From NCBI GenBank assembly GCA_028689585.1, contig JAQVCW010000021.1, forward strand, positions 20,639-84,638: DNA of 64,000 bases. Direction: 5' to 3'. The translations under genes and the position numbers were made by a program. The stretch's first letter is position 1, and every line of letters begins with the position of its first letter. Positions 34,918-42,921 of the stretch are shown here, piece by piece. The notes beneath the pieces were generated by a model that did not search any database, was not told the DNA's origin, and saw only the letters and a list, made by a program, of their open reading frames with translations. The stretch is from Lachnospiraceae bacterium (lineage in GTDB: Bacteria; Bacillota; Clostridia; Lachnospirales; Lachnospiraceae).

Positions 34918-35950
34918 AGCGAAAGACCCCAGACTATTATCACTCATGGGGGAATTTATGAGGGTCTATCTACCTTGTGTCCGAAATCGCGATGAGGATA
35001 CCGTTGCCTCATATAGACATAGTATAAATCTTTTTGTGACATTCCTTGAGGCTGAACACAAGATTACCATCAAGACAATGCAGACATCGGATTTTAACCA
35101 GAAAAACATAGTCCGATTCATGTCATGGCTGAAATCAGACCGGAACAATGTGGCGCCCACCATAAATCACAGGCTATCAGATATCCGTGGTTTTTGTCGA
35201 TATCTTTACAAGAAAAATGCAATTGCTCTCGACGATTACGAGGAAATCTGCGAGATAAACAACACTGATGATGACAGAGTTATCGATTTTACTTGGCTTT
35301 CTATAGATGATGTATGCATGATCCTTAAAAGTGTCGATGACAATCGTGATGCTTTGAGAGATCATTTCCTTCTATCATTGATGTATGAAAGCGGTGCCAG
35401 GATAAACGAGGTGCTGTCATTAAGGCTTCTGGATATCAAGAAAACCGTCGATGGAGAAGCGGATGTACACTTTTATGGTAAAGGCAGGAAGCACAGGATA
35501 ATTCCGCTATCCAAGGAAATATGGAGACAGTTTGAACGATACTGTGAAAAATACCATACGGACAAAGTGCCAGATAACTTAATGTTTTATTCGTACCGTA
35601 ACGGCAGGAAAAATAAGATGTCCAGTGACAATGTCAGCAGAATTCTTGATGGATGTGAGACAAGGGTCAAAAAGGATACCCCCGAACTGCTTCATCTGCA
35701 CTCTCATCTTTTCAGGAGGACAAGAGCCATGCATTTGTATCAGGCTGGCGTTCCCCTGCCAACTATATCGGAATGGCTTGGTCATTCGAATATAGAAACG
35801 ACACGCTTCTACGCCAAGGTTACTGAAGAAATGAAACGAGAGGCGTTGCATAAACTCAGCGATAGTGACAGCTCAGTCTTTAAAGATGACGTTGCATTCA
35901 AATATGCCAACGATGAGGATACGATCAAGAGATTATGCGGGTTGAAATAA
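34907..35950 (+). CDS. ritC: RIT tyrosine recombinase C
   Basis: Recombinase of about 347 aa. The start at 34907 is chosen over an upstream in-frame ATG because AAAGGAGG lies just before it and the upstream segment is only the shadow of ritB. An N-terminal core-binding SAM-like domain (LLSLMGEFMRVYL...) is followed by the catalytic domain: Arg in YESGARINEVL, Lys in YGKGRKHRI, HLFRRTRA, LGHSNIETT and Tyr in TRFYAKV. All residues needed for catalysis seem present. A hairpin (35968-35996) follows within the right end. Confidence 0.9.
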   Translation: MKIKAKDPRLLSLMGEFMRVYLPCVRNRDEDTVASYRHSINLFVTFLEAEHKITIKTMQTSDFNQKNIVRFMSWLKSDRNNVAPTINHRLSDIRGFCRYLYKKNAIALDDYEEICEINNTDDDRVIDFTWLSIDDVCMILKSVDDNRDALRDHFLLSLMYESGARINEVLSLRLLDIKKTVDGEADVHFYGKGRKHRIIPLSKEIWRQFERYCEKYHTDKVPDNLMFYSYRNGRKNKMSSDNVSRILDGCETRVKKDTPELLHLHSHLFRRTRAMHLYQAGVPLPTISEWLGHSNIETTRFYAKVTEEMKREALHKLSDSDSSVFKDDVAFKYANDEDTIKRLCGLK

Positions 35951-35967
35951 ATGCCGATAACTTATTT

Positions 35968-35996
35968 CCGATGCCTGACATAGCGTCAGACATCGG
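35968..35996 (+). terminator. Hairpin after ritC
   Basis: Arms CCGATG-CCTGAC and GTCAG-A-CATCGG with a 5-base loop lie between the two inverted AAATGCCGA motifs of the right RIT end. No long T-run follows; it may stop ritC transcripts or shape the recombination site. Confidence 0.45.
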
Positions 35997-36013
35997 ATTC
36001 TGCTAAAAATTTG

Positions 36014-36043
36014 TCGGCATTTCTAAAATATCAGCATATGGGG
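36014..36043. repeat. Right terminal inverted repeat of RIT element
   Basis: Ends with CATATGGGG; complements the left terminal repeat at 28 of 30 positions. The last eight bases (ATATGGGG) are also plausible KTR-gene sequence, so they may represent the shared crossover site. Confidence 0.9.
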
Positions 36044-36084
36044 CATAAAAGCCATGTTTCATTTTCCACCTCTACCATATCCAT
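36031..36084 (-). pseudogene. 5' fragment of cysteine-rich KTR-domain gene
   Basis: Starting 17 bases after the anti-sigma-like stop, codons read MDMVEVENETWLLCPIC and then stop inside the RIT end. The segment TWLLCPIC matches, as I recall it, the conserved start of small cysteine-rich KTR-domain proteins common on clostridial conjugative elements (next residues would be GNKTR). The remainder is missing, so the gene was cut at the RIT junction. Confidence 0.6.
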
Positions 36085-36100
36085 TCGATTTTTCCCATTG

Positions 36101-36841
36101 TTATTCCGCTTTTGCACTTTCCATTTCCGAAGCAACATATTTATCTGTAACATTCTGATACTTTCCATCTACTTTAGGGAATGAAACAGATTTGAGCATA
36201 ATAGCTTGATAGAGTTGTGCAGGGGCATTTTCAATGTCTGCTGTATATATTTTAATTACAGCATAACCAACAATGTTTTTTCCATCACGCATAACAACAT
36301 TTGCGTATGCTTCAGTTCCCATGTAGCGTGCATTGCTCCAATATAGAGTAGTGCCATTATCTACGCTAAAGGAAGAACCAAGTTCTGTTATGTTTTGAGT
36401 TGATTTACCAAGTTCCCAAAGGAAAAATTCGCCATCGCTAATTGTCACATCAAATGTTGCGTTTGGATATTCGGGCAAAGACAACTTTAACGGCAAGCCG
36501 GGGTAGCTGTTCATTGCGAGACTCCAGCCAAACTCTTTTGGAAGTGCAACGCCTTCTTGCATTTCGCGTTCTTCATAAAGTTCAATTTCATCGCTTTTGG
36601 CAAGCGCATACGCTGTCATGCAAAAAAGCCCCGGTTCTTTGACAATATTAGGAGCAAAAAGGTTTCCAAACATACTAACTGCAAGAACAAGACATACACA
36701 AGCAGCTAACGCCCCCCATTTTGTCCAAGTTGGAGATTTGTGCTTTGCTTTCTTATTCGCCCTTTTACCGGGGGCAGCTTCTTCAATATACTTCTCGTCC
36801 ACTTGACCGAGGACATTCAAAATCCGTTTTTCTTCTTTCAT
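36101..36841 (-). CDS. Putative anti-sigma factor-like membrane protein
   Basis: Protein of 246 aa with a short cytoplasmic N-terminal part (ILNVLGQVDEKYIEEAAPG), one membrane helix (WGALAACVCLVLAVSMFGNLF, residues about 46-66) and a soluble outer domain of about 175 residues. It overlaps the 3' end of the sigma-factor gene by four bases, the normal layout of an ECF sigma/anti-sigma pair in clostridial mobile elements. No zinc-binding HxxxCxxC motif is seen, so it is not a classic ZAS-type anti-sigma factor. Role inferred from context only. Confidence 0.65.
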   Translation of the reverse strand: MKEEKRILNVLGQVDEKYIEEAAPGKRANKKAKHKSPTWTKWGALAACVCLVLAVSMFGNLFAPNIVKEPGLFCMTAYALAKSDEIELYEEREMQEGVALPKEFGWSLAMNSYPGLPLKLSLPEYPNATFDVTISDGEFFLWELGKSTQNITELGSSFSVDNGTTLYWSNARYMGTEAYANVVMRDGKNIVGYAVIKIYTADIENAPAQLYQAIMLKSVSFPKVDGKYQNVTDKYVASEMESAKAE

Positions 36842-37239
36842 AGCGTGATACCCTCTTTCTCCAAAATCTGTTTTAGCTCATTTCTCGCCCGAAGTAATGT
36901 CATTTTTACCTTGCTCTCGCTGAAGCTGTAATCCTCCGCAATCTCCTTGATGGGGCTTAAATACCAATACCAGCGCATGAAAACCTTTCGTGTTTCCATC
37001 GGCAGGGTGGCAAGGAAGCGGTTGAAAATCTCAACCAAAGCGGCGTCCTCTATGGCTTGCTCCACGCTGCCAGCGGCAGGGATACAGTCTTGCAACTCGT
37101 CATGTGCAAGCGGCACTTGCCCTGAACCGCGTTTTTCGGCGGCGTACTGCTCGTAATACTTGCTATACTTGTTCGCAGTTTCCGATATGGCAGCTTCGGA
37201 GCGCGCCCAATATAAATCAATAATCTGCCCATCGTCCAT
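36838..37239 (-). CDS. ECF-type sigma factor lacking region 2
   Basis: About 133 aa from the ATG at 37239 (GGAG seven bases upstream). The C-terminal half is a clear sigma region 4 (LPMETRKVFMRWYWYL...IKEIAEDYSFSESKVKMTLLRAR). Full-length relatives, as I know them, are about 185 aa and carry the region 2 helices for core and -10 binding between the ISETANKYSKYY segment and EKRGSGQ; here those parts are directly joined, consistent with an in-frame deletion of about 55 codons. It may be inactive or act only as a DNA-binding fragment. Neighbour: anti-sigma-like gene. Confidence 0.7.
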   Translation of the reverse strand: MDDGQIIDLYWARSEAAISETANKYSKYYEQYAAEKRGSGQVPLAHDELQDCIPAAGSVEQAIEDAALVEIFNRFLATLPMETRKVFMRWYWYLSPIKEIAEDYSFSESKVKMTLLRARNELKQILEKEGITL

Positions 37240-37356
37240 GATTTTCTCCGTTCTTTTCGGTGTAAAGCCTTTCACCTATATACACCGGAAAAATCCTGCT
37301 GCGTCACAAGTTTTTGAAAAATAGTTTGAGTTTTTTGATTTTGGAGTGGGCAAGCC

Positions 37357-38388
37357 TTATTTCAGCTTCTTTTCCGCGAAAGTATCTGCCATACCCGCCA
37401 CGAAGCCCCATTGACGCTCCATGTAGGTTTTCAGCGTAGCCGTACTTTGACGGTAATCAGCGCAAATCATATCCGCATCGTCAAAATGCTTTGCAACGGC
37501 ACACGCCAAGCAATGACCGCTTTCCATTCCGGCAGAAATGCCCTCGCCCATAGGATTAAGAAAACCAGCGATCTCGCCAGCGAAGAACACGCGCCCTGCT
37601 CTGTACTGTACCGCACAGCCGGGGCGAATGTGGGGCATGAGCCATTTTTCCGACTTCGTTTCTTCGTCAATCCGCAAGCCGTGAAGCTCTTTCATGCAGG
37701 CAAGGAAACGCGCATAATATCCCGCAATTTGGGACGGGTCTTTGACGGACACGCCCAGCACCAGCAGATTGTCCTTGACATTAAACCATGCGTCATACTC
37801 GGACAGCTCCGGCTGCAAGTAGGCATAAAAATAATGGTAGTCTAAATCAACCGTTCCCTTGTTGAAGGTCTGAAATGTTGTGATATAGCCTTGCGGCTTG
37901 GAAAGAATTTTCCGTTTGAGAGATCCGACCACGCCCTCGCAATCAAGAACATACCTTGCATCCTCCGTATAAGTTTTTTCACCATGCAGCGTGACGGTCA
38001 CATAGCCGTCCTGCTCTTTACGGTCAATCGCCGCCGTACCGTCCCGCACCTCCGCGCCGCTTTCAGCCGCTTTTGTGGTAAGCCAATTATCAAAGGAACT
38101 GCGCCAAACATTAAGCCCCTCTTGCTCAAAGCGGTATTCTTTGCCCTTGTCGGTGGTAAAAATCATGCCCCTGTTCTCGGTGGGAGCGCACATTGTAAAC
38201 TGCGGCGTACTCTCCCCGAAATAGAGTTTGACTAAATCCATTGACTTTTTGATAAGAACGCCGGAACAGGATTTATAGCGCGGCAGTTTGAACTTCTCGA
38301 CCAGCAGCACCTTAAAGCCTTTGTCGGCTAATGTTTTCGCTGCGGTGCTGCCCGCCGGGCCAGCACCGATTATGATACAGTCATACAT
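37357..38388 (-). CDS. FAD-dependent oxidoreductase, geranylgeranyl-reductase-like
   Basis: Flavoprotein of 343 aa. The FAD-binding Rossmann motif IIGAGPAGSTAAKTL is at residues 6-20, a YKSCSGVL segment (near 53) fits the substrate side of the geranylgeranyl reductase family, and the second FAD motif AGEIAGFLNPMGEGIS is near 270. Such enzymes reduce isoprenoid or other double bonds, or act as halogenase/hydroxylase-like flavoproteins; the substrate is unknown. It is the only apparently intact metabolic gene in the mobile island, and codon use looks more GC-rich than the core genes, which fits transfer. Confidence 0.8.
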   Translation of the reverse strand: MYDCIIIGAGPAGSTAAKTLADKGFKVLLVEKFKLPRYKSCSGVLIKKSMDLVKLYFGESTPQFTMCAPTENRGMIFTTDKGKEYRFEQEGLNVWRSSFDNWLTTKAAESGAEVRDGTAAIDRKEQDGYVTVTLHGEKTYTEDARYVLDCEGVVGSLKRKILSKPQGYITTFQTFNKGTVDLDYHYFYAYLQPELSEYDAWFNVKDNLLVLGVSVKDPSQIAGYYARFLACMKELHGLRIDEETKSEKWLMPHIRPGCAVQYRAGRVFFAGEIAGFLNPMGEGISAGMESGHCLACAVAKHFDDADMICADYRQSTATLKTYMERQWGFVAGMADTFAEKKLK

Positions 38389-38436
38389 TTCGACACCTCA
38401 GTTTCTTTCTGTAATAAGTCCGTAATTATGTAGTAT

Positions 38437-38898
38437 ATGGCAACTCCATATTCCATTCAATACCTTTGGAATAAAAAGTTTGTCCTGCAACGGATATTCG
38501 ATGTAACGGCGATGTTCTTTGACGACATACACGCCTTCCAAAAAGCCGTATTGAAACAGCGGTTTGAGGAAACAGAAAAGGCGGTCAAGCGGCGCAAGAA
38601 AGAGTTGGAACAGGCGAAAAAACGCATAGCCGAGCTTGACCGTATTTTCAAGCGCATCTATGAGGACGATATAGCGGGTGCAATCTCTCGCGAACTGTTT
38701 TTGAAACTATCCACCGAGTATGAAGCAGAGCAGAAAGAGCTGACGGAGTTTGTGAAGAAGATAATCGTCCACGCCTCCGATAAATCCAGTGGACACCGCC
38801 GCCAAAAGGTGGAGGTTGTTTGGAACTTCATTGGAAGCCTTGATATGGCAGAGGACGAGCAGACCGCCCCACGGCACAAAAAATGCAAGACGGCATAG
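38437..38898 (+). pseudogene. Serine recombinase C-terminal remnant (DUF4368 region)
   Basis: About 150 codons matching the end of large serine recombinases of the TnpX type: a coiled-coil (EETEKAVKRRKKELEQAKKR...) followed by KIIVHASDKSSGHRRQKVEVVWNFIG. The catalytic N-terminal domain and zinc ribbon are missing. Relatives have about 50 further residues between EQKELTE and VKKIIVHA, so there is an internal deletion as well. The ORF start is arbitrary. A perfect hairpin (38885-38912) follows. Confidence 0.7.
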
Positions 38899-38912
38899 CC
38901 GAAGCTATGCCG
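38885..38912 (+). terminator. Hairpin after recombinase remnant
   Basis: GACGGCATAGC and GCTATGCCGTC pair perfectly over 11 bp around a CGAA loop (coordinates within a few bases). Only a weak T-content follows. Confidence 0.5.
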
Positions 38913-38982
38913 TCTTGCAACAAGATGAAACTACTTTCTTACGGGTGTGTGCCTTTTCTCAAGGTTCCCTTTTTCTATACAG

Positions 38983-39056
38983 CGTGCGTTAGAAGATTCG
39001 AACTCCCGGCCTTTTGGTCCGTAGCCAAACGCTCTATCCAGCTGAGCTAAACGCAC
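38983..39056 (-). tRNA. tRNA-Arg (anticodon ACG)
   Basis: Seventy-four bases on the minus strand. Acceptor arms GTGCGTT/AACGCAC, D-arm GCTC/GAGC, anticodon stem TTTGG/CCAAA with loop CTACGGA, and T-loop TTCGAAT are all paired as expected. The 3' CCA is not encoded. It marks the right edge of the mobile island; the recombinase remnant lies just beyond its 3' end, but no second copy of the tRNA 3' end is seen at the left edge. Confidence 0.97.
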
Positions 39057-39091
39057 ATTCCATTGCCCTCGTATATCTGACAACGAATTAT

Positions 39092-39120
39092 ATGATACAT
39101 TATAATTCCACATTTGTCAA
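39092..39120 (-). promoter_or_regulatory. Promoter of tRNA-Arg
   Basis: TTGACA (39115-39120), 17 bases, TATCAT (39092-39097) on the minus strand, about 36 bases before the mature tRNA 5' end. Confidence 0.8.
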
Positions 39121-39159
39121 GTATTCTTTTTTAACTTTTTTTGCAGGGTGTTGCAGTTT

Positions 39160-39630
39160 CTACTGGCGTGTCAAAACAGCCTCCCCTTTTACCCCAAGCT
39201 GCAGCTTCATTTCCTTTCCCTTTACCTTTCCAGTACAATTTACCTCATCGGAGGAAATGGTGACCTCACCATCCGCATAAGTGTACTGATATGTGGAATC
39301 ATTCATTCCCGCGTCCCCTATGGTACACAGCATCTTACCATTCTCATCAAAATGATAAACTGTCGGACCGATGATGGTATCGTATGATTTCTCATCATAC
39401 GCCGTACCTTCCGGTGTTTTCAGCTCGGTAACCTTCCAGGATGTATCCGCCAGAGAAGCCAATGCGCTTTTACATCCGGTCAGGTTCATCCCCACGATCC
39501 CGACAGCCATCAGCATTCCAGCCCATCTCACTCTGTTTTTTAACTTACTGTTTTCTGATTTGCAGCTTTCTGTTTTGCTTTCTTCAATTTTACCGCTTCC
39601 TGCCTGATTATTCTCCACCCGTTTCCACAT
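39160..39630 (-). CDS. Lipoprotein with lipocalin-like domain
   Basis: Protein of 156 aa. A long basic N-terminal region is followed by a hydrophobic stretch and a lipobox (GMNLTGC, Cys near residue 53), so the mature part should be a membrane-anchored lipoprotein of about 104 aa. The domain opens TSWKVTELKTPEG and has alternating strands ending VKGKEMKLQL, as in small META/lipocalin-like proteins; function unknown. The start at 39630 has AGGAAC five bases upstream; an internal Met near residue 39 is an alternative and would give a more normal signal length. Single gene. Confidence 0.7.
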   Translation of the reverse strand: MWKRVENNQAGSGKIEESKTESCKSENSKLKNRVRWAGMLMAVGIVGMNLTGCKSALASLADTSWKVTELKTPEGTAYDEKSYDTIIGPTVYHFDENGKMLCTIGDAGMNDSTYQYTYADGEVTISSDEVNCTGKVKGKEMKLQLGVKGEAVLTRQ

Positions 39631-39739
39631 TTTACGTTCCTGTCCCTTAATCCATGTCTTTTTTTGTCAAACTTTGTACTTTTTCTTATTTCCTATCATA
39701 CCGCACCGCAGCCCTCAATGCAATCACAACTTGTACTGC

Positions 39740-39790
39740 AAAAAAAAGAAAGCCCCTCCAGATTCTCCATCTCAGGCAAGACTTTCTGTT
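39740..39790 (-). terminator. Terminator after HPr-like gene
   Basis: AGAAAGTC and GGCTTTCT (8 bp, one G-U) enclose a loop of about 25 bases, followed by TTTTTTT on the minus strand, just after the HPr-like stop. Confidence 0.5.
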
Positions 39791-39807
39791 CTTTTTATGC
39801 AATTGTC

Positions 39808-40053
39808 CTACTGCAGTAACTCCGTAATTGCCGCGACTGCTTCTTTCTCATCTGTGCCATCTGCACAAACCTGAAGTTTCAGCATATCCTGGCTGGCCAA
39901 AGCCATCACACCCATAATGCTTTTTGCATTGACACGTTTCTCATCCACTTCAAATGTAATTGCACTCTTGTACGCACACGCTGTCTGTACAATATGAGGA
40001 ATGATTTCTCCAATGCTGCTTTTACGGTTGCCTGTTATCTTTTGCCTGATCAT
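39808..40053 (-). CDS. HPr-like protein without the catalytic histidine
   Basis: Small protein of 81 aa with the HPr fold: IVQTACAYKSAITFEV, VNAKSIMGVMALA and GTDEKEAVAAI align with PTS phosphocarrier HPr. The regulatory Ser of KSIMGVM (Ser46 in B. subtilis numbering) is kept. In the active-site loop the usual GxHARPA is replaced by SSIGEII, so the position of His15 is Ile and Arg17 is Glu. It cannot carry phosphate from enzyme I to sugars in the normal way and may be a Crh-like regulator phosphorylated only on Ser by HPr kinase. Start fixed by GGGAGG seven bases upstream. Single gene. Confidence 0.82.
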   Translation of the reverse strand: MIRQKITGNRKSSIGEIIPHIVQTACAYKSAITFEVDEKRVNAKSIMGVMALASQDMLKLQVCADGTDEKEAVAAITELLQ

Positions 40054-40210
40054 ATTTTTGCCTCCCACGACTACTCAAGAAAAAAATAAACTCTGTCTAG
40101 AATTTCTTGTACTAATTCATGTATCATATACTAACACAACTTTTCACTTCGGTCAACCTTGATAGTTCTGCTTTTTACAACCTTTTTACTCACTTTTACA
40201 AAAGTTTCCA

Positions 40211-41551
40211 CTACCGCTTTGCTTCCTGTGCTTTTTGTTCCGCTGCCTGTTCTATCTTATTTGCCTTCTTTGCGTTCGGATAAATCCGGTTCAGCCGGGT
40301 GTCATCGTAGTGCTCATCCATCCAGACCTGCCAGGAAGCGGTCGCCGCCAGGTTCTTCGTTCTCTCCTCGCTGCGGATCAATGCCATACAGGAAACCAGC
40401 ATATTGGCACACATAAAAATGATCAGGCACCAGGTCGTGATTTTGCCAAACAGGATGGGAATTTTTTCTATCAGAGAGGAAACCTTCGGATATATTTTTT
40501 TAAACCAGACCACTGCCGCGATTCCCCAGAAAAAGCAGAACAGCAGATTGATTCTGCCTCCCAGATTAAACGGAATCCCGCTGTAATCCCAGAATATCTT
40601 TCCAAATACGATTTCCGTAAATACACTGCAAAGGTACTCATAGCCCCCTCCCAGCATCGTCCCCATCCAGAACAGGAACCAGGATTCCCGATCCTTATAT
40701 TTATAAAGCAGGGCAGTGGCCGCCGCTATGGCAATTCCCCAGATAATGCTGAAAGATCCCCATACCACACTGCTGCGGCTCATCCAGTATCCCATACTGA
40801 AGCGGCAGAAGATCGTCTCGATAATATCTCCCAGAAATGCGCCTATGAAAAAAAGAACCATCACTTTATAGAAATCACAGCCTTCTGCAAATACCGTCTT
40901 GGTTTTGGGAATCACTTCCAGCTTCTGTGCCTGTGGGTATGCACGGTGAATACGCCGCTCCACATGGCCGGCAATCCATTTTCCCAGCCGTGCGCTGACA
41001 TTGGCAATCTGATTGTTTGCCGCTTCCCACTGATCCAGTCTTCCGCTCCTGCCCTTAAGCAGCATGTAGGAAGCCAGATTATCCACAGCCAGAATTCCCA
41101 GCATCACCCATATCAGAGGTTTGCCCAGCAGTCCCGGAATCAGATGAAACAAGTTCAGGCTGAAATAATTAGCCCACGTAACCACTATATACCCTAAAGC
41201 TCCCCAGACGATGGAGGACGCCGCACATATGTAACCATCTAAATTCCATTTACGTTTGGAATAATCCCACCAGCGCTCATGAAATGCCTTTTCAATCATA
41301 TGTCCGGCAATCCACTCTATGACGGTAGCATAGATCGTTGCTCCTAAAAACAGCCAGACACCCTCCAGTTCACTCAGACCTACGGTGATCAGTGTCGCAC
41401 CAACCCCGTAAGTAATGCAGACCGGACCATTGATCAGCCCTCTGTTGACCAGATTTTTCTGCTTTACTACTGCAAATACTGTTTCTAATACCCATCCTGC
41501 AAAAGAATAAAGGAAAAACAGCCAAAGTAAGTCATATCCTGTGTAAGTCAT
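40211..41551 (-). CDS. Type IV ABC-transporter-like membrane protein (CmpB family)
   Basis: Integral membrane protein of 446 aa made of two related halves, each with about four helices: YSFAGWVLETVFAVV...GLINGPVCITYGVGA at the start and FFIGAFLGDIIETIFCRF...VVWGSFSIIWGIAI in the second half. These repeated patterns fit the putative ABC-transporter type IV (CmpB-like) family, whose role is not known. A charged cytoplasmic linker (about 195-225) joins the halves and the C-terminus is a basic tail. Single gene; no ATPase is encoded beside it. Confidence 0.8.
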   Translation of the reverse strand: MTYTGYDLLWLFFLYSFAGWVLETVFAVVKQKNLVNRGLINGPVCITYGVGATLITVGLSELEGVWLFLGATIYATVIEWIAGHMIEKAFHERWWDYSKRKWNLDGYICAASSIVWGALGYIVVTWANYFSLNLFHLIPGLLGKPLIWVMLGILAVDNLASYMLLKGRSGRLDQWEAANNQIANVSARLGKWIAGHVERRIHRAYPQAQKLEVIPKTKTVFAEGCDFYKVMVLFFIGAFLGDIIETIFCRFSMGYWMSRSSVVWGSFSIIWGIAIAAATALLYKYKDRESWFLFWMGTMLGGGYEYLCSVFTEIVFGKIFWDYSGIPFNLGGRINLLFCFFWGIAAVVWFKKIYPKVSSLIEKIPILFGKITTWCLIIFMCANMLVSCMALIRSEERTKNLAATASWQVWMDEHYDDTRLNRIYPNAKKANKIEQAAEQKAQEAKR

Positions 41552-41748
41552 AAAATATACTCCTTATAATCTTGTAATTGCCCTGTTTTGGCAATTACCT
41601 GCGCAAAGCCCGGATGCGTTCTTTGCATTTTCTGCATGCGCTTTGCGCTATCGCCTCATGCACTTCGCTGCACTCGTGTCATACGCTTACTTCGTAAGCT
41701 AGACATATCTTATCATACCTGTTTCAAAAATCCAAGAGACAGCTCACT

Positions 41749-41802
41749 AAAAAACCGGAATATCTCATGCGAATGATTCGCTTTTAGATATTCCGGTTTT
41801 TC
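41749..41802. terminator. Strong bidirectional terminator after the kinase gene
   Basis: Sixteen to seventeen perfectly paired bases (AAAACCGGAATATCT and mirror) with a 20-base loop and T-runs on both strands. It ends the galacto-N-biose operon. The 180 bases to the left (41570-41748) contain only short repeats such as GCTTAC/GTAAGC stems and no gene. Confidence 0.85.
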
Positions 41803-41820
41803 AATATTATAATCTGGAAA

Positions 41821-42906
41821 CTAATTCTTACTAAAATACTGTTCCATTTCATATACAAGCTTCAACTGCGTTCGGGTGCGGTCCAGATTTTGATCCGGAT
41901 GGCTGATCTTGAAGTAATGATCTCCTTCCAGATAGTCGGTGAGAAAACGCATTCCGCATTCCAGCGTCATGAGCTTTGCTCCCCAGGGCAGACTGGCGAT
42001 CTCTTCTTCCGTCAGTACAGAGCCTGCCTCCTGCAGATAGCCGTCCAGGTAAGTCTGATACAGTTTTGCATCAAAATGCATAAGAGAGGTATCCGGCTCA
42101 TCCTCTGCGGCGGTAGCAGCCCCAAAACGGATGGAATCTCCGAAGTCATAGGCGGCCAGACCCGGCATAATGGTGTCCAGGTCGATAATGCAGATTCCCT
42201 CCTGGGTAACCACATCCAGAAGAATATTGTTCAGCTTGGTGTCATTGTGAGTTACACGCACAGGCAGCTTTCCTTCTGCCTTCAGCCTGGTCAGATGGGC
42301 ACAGTCCTCTTTTCTGGCACGGATAAATTCCAGTTCCTTTTCCACAGAGGCCGCCCGGCCAAAAGCATCCTTTTCCAGCGCTTTCATCAGGTTGTCATAA
42401 CGGCTGGGTGTATCATGAAAATGCGGAATTGTCTCATGCAGTGTCTCTGCCGGATAGCTGCCCAGCAGTCTCATGAACTTTCCAAAGCTTCGGGCGCTTT
42501 CGAAAAACTGTGCCTTATTTTCCACCTGCTGCAGACAGACCGTATCTTCAATAAATGGAAATACTCTCCAGTACTCCTGCTTTGCGTCCCGGAAATATGG
42601 TTTTCCATCCGTGGTCAGCAGTGCCGTCAGCGTCTCCCGCTCCGGATCTCCTCCATTTCGCATGATCTTATCCTTCAGAAAAAGTGTGACCCCCACAATA
42701 TTCTCCATTACCTCTTCCGGTTTTTTGAAAATATTTTTATTTATCTGCTGCAGGATATATCTGGTCACTCTGCCGTCCATTCCTCTGGCCGCCACTGCAA
42801 AGGTATCATTGATATGCCCGGCTCCGTATCTGCGGACATCCTCTACCCTGCCGTTCCATGCATATGCCTCCAGCGCTTCCTTCAGACATAATTGAGTATC
42901 TTCCAT
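41821..42906 (-). CDS. nahK: N-acetylhexosamine 1-kinase-like (NahK)
   Basis: Kinase of 361 aa with the aminoglycoside-phosphotransferase fold. GAGHINDTF (near residue 29), the catalytic loop VTHNDTKLNN (near 218) and the metal-binding IIDLDTIMPGL (near 241) match bifidobacterial NahK/LnpB, which phosphorylates GlcNAc or GalNAc at C1 with ATP. It follows the GH112 phosphorylase gene by 15 bases, which completes the first two steps of galacto-N-biose/lacto-N-biose use; the UDP-sugar enzymes that follow in the pathway are not in view. Confidence 0.88.
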   Translation of the reverse strand: MEDTQLCLKEALEAYAWNGRVEDVRRYGAGHINDTFAVAARGMDGRVTRYILQQINKNIFKKPEEVMENIVGVTLFLKDKIMRNGGDPERETLTALLTTDGKPYFRDAKQEYWRVFPFIEDTVCLQQVENKAQFFESARSFGKFMRLLGSYPAETLHETIPHFHDTPSRYDNLMKALEKDAFGRAASVEKELEFIRARKEDCAHLTRLKAEGKLPVRVTHNDTKLNNILLDVVTQEGICIIDLDTIMPGLAAYDFGDSIRFGAATAAEDEPDTSLMHFDAKLYQTYLDGYLQEAGSVLTEEEIASLPWGAKLMTLECGMRFLTDYLEGDHYFKISHPDQNLDRTRTQLKLVYEMEQYFSKN

Positions 42907-42921
42907 AATTATGTATTCCTC

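Larger units (their letters stand above)
32559..36043 (+). mobile_element. Recombinase-in-trio (RIT) element
   Basis: A 3,485-bp element with 30-bp terminal inverted repeats enclosing three overlapping tyrosine recombinase genes in one operon, which is the defining layout of RIT elements. Each end has two inverted copies of the AAATGCCGA motif (32578-32588 with 32634-32644; 35949-35957 with 36014-36024), presumably recombinase binding sites. No cargo genes. No target duplication is seen. Flanks are two unrelated truncated genes (an IS4-type transposase and a KTR-domain gene). Confidence 0.85.

Noticed and set aside
31676..38982. Integrative element bounded by a tRNA-Arg attachment-site duplication
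   Set aside because: The tRNA 3' end is not repeated at the left edge near 31680, so no attL/attR pair can be shown, although the region is clearly mobile debris.
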